From: Saccoglossus kowalevskii
Taxonomy: Eukaryota > Hemichordata > Enteropneusta > Harrimaniidae
DNA: 45,589 nt
Direction: 5' to 3'
Assembly (NCBI RefSeq): GCF_000003605.2
Contig: NW_003148770.1
Span: 437,198-482,786 of the forward strand
Below, in pieces: positions 32,043-42,792 of this stretch. The translations under genes were made by a program, and so were the position numbers. The notes under the pieces are model-generated. The model ran no database searches and was not told the DNA's origin. It saw only the letters and a program-made list of their open reading frames with translations. The first letter of the stretch is position 1. Every line of letters starts with the position of its first letter.

Positions 32043-32179
32043 TGGTACACAGCAATATCACAAACAAACTACACGAGGGTCGCAGAAACAAAATGTCCAC
32101 ATCAATCACACAGGAGAAAGGCTTGACTTTAGTCTTGTATTTGTTGAAGTCACAAGTGTCGACGTAGATCTTTACGCTT

Positions 32180-32420
32180 CCACCACGGCAATTGAAAGTT
32201 TCATTGAAATATGTTAAACGGCTTTTGTGATATCGATGGAAAAGCTGAAAATTTTCTAATTATTACGCAAATTAGATAATGAATATGAACGGATTTATCC
32301 TCCAAAACCTAAGCAGGTGTGCTGATTATCACAAAGCATCTATATACCACGTTTCATTGAAATCCACTGATCAGTTCCTGAAAATCGCACTAACGCACTA
32401 ACCCCAAATACTCTCATTGT
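32180..32420 (-). repeat. Dispersed taatttgcat-family units, inverted
   Basis: The minus strand carries caatgaaacNtggtatatagatgctttg and acgcaaattagataatNa equivalents of the family consensus seen in the lectin intron. Confidence 0.65.
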
Positions 32421-32771
32421 GTGTAAAACCATCAATGCTAAATGTTAATCGGAGGTTTTGAACTCTAGGAAATAATTACGTTACGTACGCTACCCCCCCC
32501 CCCAGTTGTGTCATAACAACCTCATCGAATCACAACACCCACTACGGTACGACCCCCACCGCCCGGCCGAGTCGCGTCATAGCAACATCAACGAGTCGTT
32601 GACCCCACCCACTCCGATACGAACAAACAAACAACATTTAACTTACCAAAACGCATTTTCTAGAAACATGTAGCACTGTCATGGCGCTGACGCTGTACCC
32701 TATGAAGTTGAAGTGATCCATGGGAATCTATTTCTGGATCATTGTATGAACATGGTAATTCAAATGATGAG

Positions 32772-32827
32772 ATGCGATATCGCATCGGACATCGCGATCC
32801 TGCAATTTTATAATCGCGATATCGCGA
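32772..32827. repeat. Pair of perfect 14-base palindromes
   Basis: atgcgatatcgcat (32772-32785) and tcgcgatatcgcga (32814-32827) share the gcgatatcgc core, with another atcgcgat between them. They are CpG-rich in an AT-rich setting. They could be protein-binding sites or element ends. Confidence 0.6.
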
Positions 32828-33780
32828 CACCTCGCTAATTGCATCGGGAAACAATTTTCAACGTAATTTACCGACATATTGCTGAAAGAGTCAAGCCACG
32901 ACAAAGGCCTTCATTGCCAGGTTTATCTTTTCAAGGAGTTATACATAGATGAAAATCATTTACATGAATTCCATACAGGTACTCAATCTCCCATAGATGT
33001 AATGCTATTTGTAACATTTTCTATGAATTGACCGTTGTGGGACTATCACTATTTCCTGAAACAATCGGCTGTGCAACACCATTGTACACCCAACTACACC
33101 GTACAGGCACAGAACCATTGAAATCAGTACTGGGTTACAAATAGGTTACCACAATCGATAAATTGCCGCAGCCGTTATCTCATTTATTTAGAATTCATTT
33201 ACATTTTCCGATTCGATATTTCAGACAGTCGCCCAAAATGCGCTAACAACCTTGTCGAATTCTTTCTTCTCAATTTACCACTTTACGTATACTTTATTTG
33301 ATTTTATAACACTAGACCAGTGATTTTATTATTTCAGTCGTTTAATTATATCAAACAAATCACCAAATAACATTGTCCAGGGTGAATGTGGGAGATACCA
33401 AATTTGCATACGTTTACATAGTTTACATCCTGGCTTAAAGTTTTTGCCAAATAGATATTGGCAGGTCGCACTACTTCAATGAATGTACGTTCGAGTTGAA
33501 AATGCGGTTTATGAGCTGTCATTTTATCTTAAGTTCTCTTTTCTGCTCCGGAGAGTATATACATACACAGGTGGAACTGTCACGAATGCCAAACATTAAA
33601 CCATGTTTATGTTGTATGTCGTGATGGTGGTGTTTTGTGTTTGTTTTACGGCGATAGATAAGCAATGTTGTATTTGGCGATAGATAATTGTTAAATATAG
33701 AGTGGCAAGATGTTTCTTTTAGTCAGCACTAGAGAAGCGGACTTTGATAGAACCCGATCTGAACGTTCATGTGATCAAAT

Positions 33781-34179
33781 GTGGATGTTCGATCTTGTAG
33801 GTACCACAGTAAGCCATTAAATAATATTGCACCATGGGAGTTTGTGATCTATTCTGGAGGACGTCGTTTCGCCGTAGCTGACAGCCTGTCTATTAATCAC
33901 GCGTTTGCAAGTAACGTTAACACAATGCACTGTGTATCGTCATACAAATTAATGTATTGTGATATACGGAATGTGCATCATGAAGATAATTCTATTGGCC
34001 AATTCCGGCCTACTGCAGTTAACGAGCGGGGTAATTCGCCAGTGAATGACATTCCCGATTTTGGTTCTGAACCGGATGCGCCTTCTAATTTATGTTGCTG
34101 GCTACGGATGTGTACTGCGGTGCAAGGGAATCCACCCGGACAACTCTCCTTCTACAAGTTACGAATATTGGACAGATAA
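33781..34179 (+). CDS. Unrecognised 132-residue reading frame
   Basis: This is one of the longer open frames here: it contains APWEFVIYSGGRRFAVADSL and NERGNSPVNDIPDFGSEPDA, with several cysteines, and no signal peptide or membrane segment. Composition is protein-like and locally richer in G and C. No intron signals or neighbours support a gene, and it may be a remnant of a mobile element. No family is recognised. Confidence 0.3.
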   Translation: MDVRSCRYHSKPLNNIAPWEFVIYSGGRRFAVADSLSINHAFASNVNTMHCVSSYKLMYCDIRNVHHEDNSIGQFRPTAVNERGNSPVNDIPDFGSEPDAPSNLCCWLRMCTAVQGNPPGQLSFYKLRILDR

Positions 34180-34502
34180 ACTCTGTAATTGATTGGTATC
34201 GTGCTCGACTGAGTGTGCAGCGTGTATTCTGCGACTACAGTGTTTCTGACTGCGTTCTATAATTACCGTCGTCGCCACCGTTAGCAGAGACTTGCTGGAA
34301 AATACACCGTTATCACGCAAAGACCCATTTTCATCTACTTTGAAGAAACTGGATTTAGGTAGGGCTGTGTCCGATCGCCAGTATATTATTTGCGTCAGTT
34401 GTTTGTTATGTACGTTTGTCTCTTAGTTTTATGCATGCATGCAAGATTCTATGTTAGACAATTATTTACATTATCGATTTCCTCGTAATAGTATAACGTA
34501 AT

Positions 34503-34690
34503 CCACTACCCCTTTATGAAGGGTTTGGCATTTCTTGACCACCCTTTTCCCGTGTGGAAATATTACAATATTATTACTGAATTATATTTTAGTGTTATAT
34601 TTTTGTGTCATAATACAATGTGTATCCCACTACCCCTTGTAACGGGTCAAGTATTTCTTGCCAATCCTTTAGGTGTGTGGAATAAAGTAC
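34503..34690. repeat. Two-copy ~124-base tandem repeat
   Basis: ccactacccctttatgaagg (34503) and cccactaccccttgtaacgg (34627) begin two related copies. Each continues with a gggtNNNgNatttcttgNcc block and a NtgtggaaNa block. An open frame across them (34516-34743) is probably incidental. Confidence 0.7.
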
Positions 34691-34879
34691 GTTGTTTAAA
34701 CCTTACTCGTGTAGCGTGTACTTGTTGTTTATGTCGCATATAAATTATACAACTGCCTTAAGTTTCGAATTAAGGACCAAGTTAACATGGGTGTTATGGG
34801 TGTCATTTGTTTGGGACAATTTGAAATTTTATCTCAACCCAACTAGCACCCTGTGACAGGAACTGAGCTTGTTCTGTAT

Positions 34880-34929
34880 TAAGTGAAGTGAAGTGAAGTG
34901 AAGTGAAGTGAAGTGAAGTGAAGTGAAGT
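34880..34929. repeat. (GTGAA)n microsatellite
   Basis: About nine perfect copies of the pentamer gtgaa occur in a row, ending in gtaaataaat. Confidence 0.97.
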
Positions 34930-35205
34930 AAATAAATTGAATAAATCATTCAAGGGTGCTCTAATAAGAACGTGATATCATAACATTTTCAATTGAAATA
35001 AATACCTTTGGAATATAAAATAACATTGGGGTTTAACCGTTTTTGGTTCGAAACAATGATTTTTCTATCGCATTAATAATTAGATGGAATTATTAGACAT
35101 AACATAGTTATATACGTGGTAGGTAACGGTCTTGTATAATAGCAAAATTGTGAAATATCTTTATTGTTATTCTGTCATTAAATAGTGTTGATTTATATTT
35201 CTAGA

Positions 35206-35433
35206 TAACTGTTTTCATGTTCGGTCCAAGCAATACATATCAGCTCGAAGCCAACTAAAATGCGACATCGCCAGAGGGATGGGTACTTTTTTATTTCTCC
35301 CTTCTACTGCTTTTAGAAAAAAAACATGGTATTCTCCAACTACGTTGAAAGCCCAATGCTATGGTTGTTAGAGATGCATTAACAGATTTGTTGCGTGAAC
35401 CTTCAACACCATGTTTGGGAATGTGTTATTTCA
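35206..35433 (+). pseudogene. IL-17-like cytokine pseudogene copy 1
   Basis: After a tttctag acceptor-like site the bases align with the IL-17-like exon at 37674-37219 (minus) and 41454-41922. The block ccaagcaatacatatcag and the gcgacatcgccagag block match the start of the exon. About 85 bases are then deleted. Homology resumes with tttctcccttctactgctttt and continues to tgtttgggaatgtgttat at about 35430, after which it is lost. The frame is destroyed throughout. This is the most decayed of the four copies. Confidence 0.65.
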
Positions 35434-35887
35434 GACGTCATTCATCATTAAACGAAATTTAACAACACCTTCACAATAAAGGCGTTACTTGAATATCATT
35501 ATTATTGCAATGTATTCATTTGTAAATAAATTCAAGATTGTCGCTTAGAAAAAATAAAATGTATACCCCGAGACCCTATGAGTGCGTGAAAAAATCAAAT
35601 CATAACACTACTATTAAAATATATAACGATCTTGGTACAATAATTACATTTTCTTTTTTTCTCAACAGGTTAACTCTGGGAATCTAAATATTAACTTTCA
35701 ATGTCACGAACAATGACAGAAATTTCTATTGCGTTATATATATATATAAATAAAAAAATTGAACTTCTGTATTTCTACCGTTACTTCACACATTGTGGTG
35801 ATCTATTCACAGGTACATAGTTCCTACTACAAGACTGTGCTGTCTTAAATTTGTTAAGTTTTGAAATTGAAATAGAGTACGTTCGTA

Positions 35888-36265
35888 TTATGAAAGTGTT
35901 ATTGTGATCAGGCCTTTGTACTGTAATTCATCCAAACACTTACGCCCGTCCCCATCCCAGATCATTTGCGAAATGTTACGATTAAGCCAATCAGTTTCAG
36001 GTTCAATAATGCAAAACAAAGTTTTTTGGAAAATGTTTGGTGTTGACGGAGGGGAGTTTGGTGTTAGTGCAGAGCATTCAGCTGGCTTCAAAGCCTGGGC
36101 GTCGACCTCTCTGTTTAATGGTGCCATTTGGCATTCATTTGCTGAATCCCTGTGCTGTACATTAGTATGTGATAATTGATGCAATAGATCTGAATATTGT
36201 ATAATTGTGGATTCGTATAAAACTTTGCAAATAATATGATCTAATGAAATCCATGCATTCCGCAT
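35888..36265 (-). CDS. Unrecognised 125-residue reading frame
   Basis: A Met-started minus-strand frame has a helical first part (SLDHIICKVLYESTIIQYSD), a proline-rich linker (SALTPNSPPSTPNIFQK) and an end containing ETDWLNRNISQMIWDGDGRK. There is no signal peptide or membrane segment, so an intracellular product is likelier. Composition looks like real protein. It lies just outside the IL-17 palindrome and is not mirrored on the other side. It could be a single-exon gene, an exon, or a relic. No family is recognised. Confidence 0.35.
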   Translation of the reverse strand: MRNAWISLDHIICKVLYESTIIQYSDLLHQLSHTNVQHRDSANECQMAPLNREVDAQALKPAECSALTPNSPPSTPNIFQKTLFCIIEPETDWLNRNISQMIWDGDGRKCLDELQYKGLITITLS

Positions 36266-36314
36266 TGAAATAAACCATTAAATGAATATGCCGTTGAAAC
36301 GAAAAAGTGGTAAC

Positions 36315-37130
36315 CTCAAAATAATTTGTATCATTGTTAAATAAACCATGGGCTAGTAGGGAAATTCCCTTTTGAGTAAATAGACACGATTGGATTCTAA
36401 CGGCGTCAAATACCGGAAGTGTGACAATGTTTCATTGTTTACAAAACTCTTCATTTTCGCGTTGAAGGTCAATCACGATTGCGTTAGATGTTTATATAAA
36501 TCATTTTTGTGGATATTAAACGGGAAAAATCGAGTACACTGGCCCATGGGAGACAGCTGATAAATGCTCCCAAATGAATCCAATTATTTAATTAAATAAT
36601 ATAATTTCATCGGGAAAATTTAAACAATGATATATAATGTTGGTCTTTCACTCAACATATCACATTTCATTTAAACGGTGAAGATTACTTACAGGTGTGT
36701 AAACTAAAGGCGATTATCATGACGTTCGATTTGACTGAAAACATCCGGTTGGTGGTTAGTATTTTGTTTTTTAATATATTAATTTGACTACTATGTATTT
36801 AAAAAATTACATGTCCCAATCTGGAATAAGCTGATGTACGCGGAACTGAAATGCCAGAGGGTACAAGAAGAATGTACACGTTTTAACACTGATAATCTAC
36901 AAATTCTATTCATTCTATGCTAATAAGATGCAAAGTGATCATGTTAGGTGATGCAACTTTACATCATACAGACCACTTTCTTTGATGCCTTGTCAACATA
37001 AATGTTGTTTCTCTCTGCTCAGGCATTTGGTGTGACGTTTGTAGTGCTGAATTCTATCCAGGCAACACCTGCCTGGCAAGACTTAACTAATGCCGAACTT
37101 GGCCAATTGATGACCAATGAGTTCATTTTT
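36315..37130. repeat. Left arm of the nested IL-17 palindrome
   Basis: It pairs with the reverse complement of 37585-38398. Paired blocks from outside in include gggaaa-tcccttttNagtaaat (36358 with 38341), ggtcaatcacgattgcgt, gatatataatgttg, cactcaac..catatcacatttc, ggttggtggttagta, taatttgactactat and the exon start gcatttggtg. The arms are about 0.8 kb each and are separated by about 455 bases. Confidence 0.9.
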
Positions 37131-37132
37131 TG
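37023..37132 (+). pseudogene. IL-17-like cytokine pseudogene copy 2 (5' part of exon only)
   Basis: It follows a ctgctcag acceptor. The frame reads AFGVTFVVLNSIQATPAWQD then LTNAELGQLMT, matching the opening of copy 3 (AFGEMFVVRNSVQATPACHD) on the opposite strand. The conserved Cys has become Trp. Similarity ends near 37125, exactly where the palindrome arm ends, so only the signal-peptide end and first mature residues are duplicated. The frame stops soon after. Confidence 0.75.
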
Positions 37133-37218
37133 CTTACATTGATATATTGTACAAGTATAAAGAAAGACAATAATCGTTCAGTTTGAATTTTGACATCAGT
37201 GACTGAATTAACAGCCAA

Positions 37219-37674
37219 TCAAATACGTTTCCTGCCACAAGCACATGACACAGCAACGTTAGTCTGTACTGCATTATACTTGTATACACCGTTGATACAC
37301 ACTTCCGTTTTTTGTAAAACCCATACACTCTGCATAACACGTTCGCATTTCCATTTTGGATGTTGATAACTTGGACTCAAATCTGAGATGCATTGGTCAC
37401 AATCATAACACTGGACGTCCAGCATAGTTGGAGGGTATCGCAGTGTCTCGGTGATAGAAGGAGCAAGTAGACCGCATTGATAACAGAGCTCCATTGCTGT
37501 ACGTCAGTGACATGAGCTATCGTCTGGTGCGGCGTTCGCGCCGCTCGTTGTAATGAAACCAATTCCGTTAGGGGAATAATTGCTCAGCATCTGGCGAAGT
37601 TTGGCATCAGTTGGGTCATGACAGGCAGGTGTTGCCTGGACAGAATTCCGCACTACAAACATTTCACCAAATGC
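37219..37674 (-). pseudogene. IL-17-like cytokine, last exon, best-preserved copy (copy 3)
   Basis: This minus-strand exon starts after a ctacacag acceptor and ends with TGA at 37221-37219: 152 codons including the stop. It encodes the end of a signal peptide (FVVRNSVQATPA), a mature start CHDPTDAKLRQML, then ELCYQCGLLAPS, LRYPPTMLDVQCYDCDQC, the WVLQKTEVC strand and the terminal VSCACG. The RYP motif, paired cysteines and the C-terminal V-x-C-x-C pattern match the IL-17 cystine-knot family, which act as secreted pro-inflammatory cytokines. One TGA at 37506-37504 interrupts the frame after SSCH. Everything else is open. It could be a recent pseudogene, an error, or a recoded codon. An upstream exon with the initiator Met was not identified. 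Confidence 0.7.
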
Positions 37675-38398
37675 CTGTGTAGAGAAAAACAAAATTTATG
37701 TTTACAAAACTTCAAGGTAAGTGTTATCAGCATAGACTGAATAGAATTATTGGTGTCACAAATACATATTCATCTCGCACCACCTGGCATTTCAGTTCCA
37801 CGTTTCCAGTGATACACCGGCTTATTCTAGATTGTGATATGTAATATAGTAGTCAAATTAATATATTAATAAACATGTTACTAACCACCAACCAGATGTT
37901 TACAGTCGAATCGAACTTTATAATTGCCTTTAAATTATACACCTGTTAATTGTTTACTTCAGCGTTTAAATGAAATGTGATATGTTTAGTTGAGTGAAAG
38001 TACAACATTATATATCATCGATTTAATTTTTCCGAAGAAATTCTATCATTTAATGAAATATTTGAATTCTTTCGAGAAACTTCTTCAGCTATCTCCCATG
38101 TCCAATTGACATTGCAGCTTCGTACTTAGATTTTTATTTCCACGAAAGTGATTGAGATAAACATCTAACCCGTGATAACAATGGTGCTAACCGATATGAC
38201 AGACGCAATCGTGATTTACCTTCCACGCGAACACATAAAAGTTTTGTAAACAGTGATCAGTTTTATTGTTATTCTCACACTTCCGTTATTTGACACCATT
38301 ATATTTACTCACTATTTGAATCATGTCGATTTACTGAAAAGGGAGTTTCCCTGCTTCCCATTGCAAATTTAACAAGCATTGACCACTCGTTATTTTGA
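37585..38398. repeat. Right arm of the nested IL-17 palindrome
   Basis: It is the reverse complement partner of 36315-37130 and contains the first part of IL-17-like copy 3 plus its upstream intron. It differs from the left arm by several indels, for example an extra ~30 bases around 38160-38200. Confidence 0.9.
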
Positions 38399-39023
38399 AA
38401 TAAAAAAATTTCAGTGCGAAGTACGAGGAATCTATCAGATTTTCCGTATTGCGTTCATTTTCACTAACTTGAAGTTTCCCTGTTGTAAGCGATATAATAA
38501 TAATTTGACCAATGTAAAGGGTATTTATAGCTTGTCTTATTAAGCTTGTTGAGAAAGTGTTTTTTTTTACACCGTTGAAATTGTATTTATTGTGTTTGGT
38601 TCTTGGAACAGTGTACCAATATATTTCATGGTCACGTCTGTTATGATAAAATATAGTTATTTATACTTTGATATAAAGTTGTGGCTGAGAGACGCATCTG
38701 GTGTCACAGTATGTTTTGTCAACATTCCATGTTCTTTCTATGAACACTGGTGAGGATTATTTTATCTGTGTGCTCAATCAATTTACTGAATTGATACAAG
38801 AGAAGATGTGGTGCAAACATTTTAATATATTGTTATAGAAAGAAGATTGAGATACGGTTAAAAAACTGTGCTATGGAAAAAAGATGCAGGATTATTGCAT
38901 AAGAAATAGTGCACTGACGACTGAAGGAGAGTGTGAGTTGATAAAGGACACATCTTGGGGATATTTCGGTTGCACGCTTTGTTGACCTGCTTGACGAGCA
39001 CCAATAGTGGTTATTTTTTTAAG
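38399..39023. other. Non-coding
   Basis: No gene, repeat or RNA feature is recognised. Confidence 0.35.
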
Positions 39024-39267
39024 TTAACAGATATTGTATTGGTCTGTTGGAACGGCAAGGATGTAGTTTTCTTCAAACAGCAGAGGATGTGACCCAGGTT
39101 CTTCGAAGCTCAAATATTTCTCCCTTTGTTGACACTCATTGAGTTTGTTTATATCCAGACAGATTGTGTATTCATTGACAAGGCATTTGTCTAACCATTT
39201 CGGATTAGCGCCCTCACAGGTCACTAGCATTGTCTTGCCAATGTGACCTTCCACCTCTATGATCTGT
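39024..39267 (-). CDS. Unrecognised possible last exon, Cys-containing
   Basis: A minus-strand open stretch starts after an aactaacag acceptor-like site at about 39268 and ends at a stop at 39026-39024, about 80 codons. It includes EGHIGKTMLVTCEGANPKW, DKCLVNEYTICLDINKLNEC and PLLFEENYILAVPTDQYN with a C-terminal Cys. Five cysteines and absence of Lys-rich low complexity suggest an extracellular domain. No matching upstream exon or family was identified. Confidence 0.35.
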
Positions 39268-41453
39268 TAGTTAGGTAAGATTTTTGTATTGACTCAGAAT
39301 ATCCATCGTAATCTTATCATTTAATAGTGCCATCAGTATTTTATTTATATCTTGTTTGAAACAAGAGCACATTGGCATTATGCCCATATAGTTTTGGTTA
39401 AGATTAATTGTTTCTCAAGTAATATTTCCAAGGATTTGAATTTGATACGAGTTATAGGTAAATTTCAATGTATATGAAAGTTGTGTCTTTCACCTCTCTA
39501 TGATATGTTCTATAGACCCAAAGAAAATAATTATCATCAATCACAATTACTCCAACTCTATGTGTGTCTTCCCATTTATTGCGTAAACACTACACTCAAA
39601 TACGCAATTCACTGTTCCGGTCCCCACCGCCAGTGAGACAATAACACATACAATTAATTAAACTCATCGCAACCTTGGCATTAATTTTCAATCATGACTA
39701 TGTGAGGGGAACACAGTTTTTATTATAATACAAGCATGCATGTGTCACTCAGTGCAATATATATTCCATATAGTAGTACAGCACACGTATTTCCCGACTA
39801 AATGACAAATTATACTAGTTAACAATAGACTTGAGGCAAAATAAAAGTTTGCCTTCGTCAATTCCAATCTGTCAATTCCAAGCTCTAGTATTAACAAAAT
39901 ATATTTATATTACGTTCAAAATAATCGTTTATTCATAAAAGCTGCATTTTTGTGTAGTAACAGGGTGTGTGATCTTAGTATATCCACTCATATGAGCTCC
40001 ATCTGAAATTCACAAAAGAATGCCACATCTGTTTTATTTCTCAGCTAAATAATTCAGTTCAGGAAACCAGTTTCGGTTTTTGCAGAAAACTATTAACAGC
40101 CGTAGTACTAGTACAGAACAGTTAAAATATATATCAGATATATATTGAGTGGCAATATCAAGGTCACGAATTTGATATCCTGTTGATTCCGTGTAGCTAT
40201 AATATAACGCCGTGACCGTTATTCGTGAGCGCGTTATTCAAAATATCGTAGCTCGTTGTGGCTCATTCACAGGAATATAGTTGTGCATGAAACCCGATTA
40301 TAATCGGTTTCCCCTGTTCAAATTAGGAAATACACTTAATTTTTCGCGCCATCTTCGGGTGTTAAATTATCAGCTTACATGGATATGATGATAATGCCCG
40401 GACTGTTATCACCTAGTATGGAGATTTAGCAAATTATCAAACTGCTTCATTATATTGAGCTGCCATGATATATGAAAAAACCCATTTATATTGTGACTGT
40501 GCTTTATTTCAATTTATGATCTAGTTAAGTCATCGTACTGGCGTTTTAGATCTCGGATATTCATTACATTGTCGGGTAACACCAGTGCTGTTCCCTATTC
40601 AAACGCTTCAAGTTGTTTGTTCAACACGGTATTTATTATTGTGTACATTCCTGGATTCTTCCTGGGAAAGAAGAAAGAGGAGCTCGTTATTTATAAATAT
40701 TAGTGATATGATTTGCTGGAAAATCAGCTGGATAATTGTTAATAAACACGTTGGCGTTCTCTGGTTTATTTTATTCAAGGCACTCGTTCCATACTCGATC
40801 GGACAAAAATGAAGGCCGTAACCGATCCCTTATGCATTTATAAAATATATTAAAAACTGTCTAGCAAATGTATTTGTGCAGTATACTGCCTGGACTTTAG
40901 AAGTACTAATATACTATTATAGCAAGGGAAATGTCCAGTACGGCTTATCTCATTTCGTAAATTTAAGTAAATTCCAAAACTTCTGAAATGCAAAATTCAG
41001 GAGATTATTTTAAACCGCAAACTTATAAAATTAATGCTACTTATCTCGTGTCCCTTTCTCTGAATTAAGATCCATTGTTATTGTACACTCACTGGAAGTA
41101 GATGAACGAATGTGTTATTGTTGAATGATTCAATTATCTGCGTGAGTGACCGTAACTATATTCCAATTATACTATTATGGACACAGTCAAACTAACATAA
41201 ACGTGACTCAAAAATAGAATCTGCACATCCAGGCTTTATATTGCGGTAATTATTTAGTAACAAGCCATACTCGTCTAATGAAAGGTGTATGTAAACATCC
41301 ATAACATATATGAAGCGATGGATTTGAATTAACTATTCAATCTGTTCAATTTTAAATACAACAGTTCACATTACGGACAGCCAAACTTCAGTATCTTATC
41401 TATTTCATCAGACCGCTCTATGTCATTGACGATTAATGCTTTTATTTCCGTAG
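39268..41453. other. 2-kb gene-free stretch
   Basis: Short frames such as 40585-40812 lack recognisable motifs. No repeat array was found. It would contain any upstream exon of IL-17-like copy 4, but none could be identified. Confidence 0.35.
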
Positions 41454-41922
41454 ATGCTTACTTTGATGTTGGTAATGTCACGTTCTATTCATGGAACTCC
41501 TATTTGCCAAGAACCAACGGACGACGAACTTGGCCAGATGCTGAGCACTCATACTCCTAACGGGAACGGCTTATTACAAATAGAAGTGCTTACAATGCGC
41601 CATCAAACACCTCCTGTCCTCTGACCAACAGCAGTGGAGCTTCTTTATCAATACGGTCTACTTGCCCCTTCTACTACTTAGAAAAACAACGACATATCCC
41701 GGTACCCACAAACTATGTTGGAATCCTAATGTTATGTTTGTCAGAACTGCATCACAGATTTTATTGCAACCCATCAACATCCACTTTGGGAAGGTGAGCG
41801 TGTTATGCAAAGTGTATGGTTTTTACAAAAAAACGGAAGTGTGTATCAACAATATATACCAGTATAATACAGTGCAGATCGACATTACCGTGTCTTGTAC
41901 ATGTGGAAGGAGTCGTATTTAA
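41454..41922 (+). pseudogene. IL-17-like cytokine pseudogene copy 4
   Basis: After a ttccgtag acceptor the frame runs LVMSRSIHGTPICQEPTDDE then LGQMLSTHTPNGNG, collinear codon for codon with copy 3. It is then interrupted by TGA at the same position as in copy 3, a TAG after LLAPSTT and a TAA after TMLES. An extra A in the run at about 41827 shifts the frame, after which TEVCINNIYQYNTVQ and ITVSCTCG finish as in copy 3. Two family cysteines (in ELLYQYG) are also lost. It is clearly non-functional. Confidence 0.8.
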
Positions 41923-42360
41923 TGACAATTAATGTCCTTATTGCATAGGTTAAATAGACAGAAAACTGTTTTGCCCCATGCCAATGTTTCACGCATAAAG
42001 TCACTGCAACAACAGTGCCGTCATCTATACGCGAAACTTTGTAATGAAATAGTTTAGTTATTAAATTTGTGTACAATTTTAAAATTTAGATTATTTAATG
42101 ATGAACGTATTGTATTTTATAGTGTCACATTTTAATGACAAAAAAGAATGTATTGCTTGCATTGATGTATGTTGATATAGTATTTTATATGAGTTCATAT
42201 TGACTTTCAAAATAAAAATGAAGCAAGAACATTCATTGCACGCTTATTCGACAGCTATACAAATCCTAACCAACTGAGTATAGTTAAAATACGATATACT
42301 TGAAAGGAAATCATTGTTAGTTAGCACGAGACACATAAACGTGTTGATATCAGACTACAT
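41923..42360. other. Non-coding spacer before the right arm
   Basis: Nothing recognised. Weak similarity to the left arm beyond 2008 is possible but not convincing. Confidence 0.35.
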
Positions 42361-42792
42361 TGGGTGGAGGTAAAATTCAGCGTTTCGTAACTATTTATGT
42401 TTATACAACATACTCTTTAATAATGAATTTATTTCCTAAAACGCAGTGTCCTGATTTAGTTAATTAGCCATAACAAATCCACTTACAATTATAAATACGG
42501 GAATGTTGCGAAACATTTTATCTGTTTAATTTATCAAAATATTAAAATAAAGTGTTTTAAAATCGTTAAACGTTTACTAAAAATACAGATCTGATCCCGT
42601 ATTTTTCATGGAAATATATTTGTAAATTTGGGTTAAAACGTGGGTCTATATATATATATATTACCTTGTTACCATAACCTTGCTCTTCATACATAGATTG
42701 TATTCATGAGTTCATGGGTCGTTCATAAAAAAAATTGAAAACGAAAACTAAGGCCACAACCTCCATTTCAGTGGAAAAGATAAAGAAAAAAC

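Larger units (their letters stand above)
32043..33780. other. Non-coding stretch with repeats and palindromes
   Basis: It contains inverted units of the taatttgcat family (32180-32420), a C-run at 32493-32502, and two perfect 14-base palindromes (32772-32785 and 32814-32827). No gene was recognised. An LTR of the neighbouring element was not identified. Confidence 0.45.

Noticed and set aside
35904-36179. Plus-strand 91-residue frame
   Set aside because: Overlaps the longer, more protein-like minus-strand frame 35888-36265 and has no recognisable features.
37219-37674. Selenocysteine at the TGA of IL-17-like copy 3
   Set aside because: Nothing in the IL-17 family suggests selenocysteine here and no SECIS hairpin was evident; a nonsense mutation is simpler. 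Kept only as a check.
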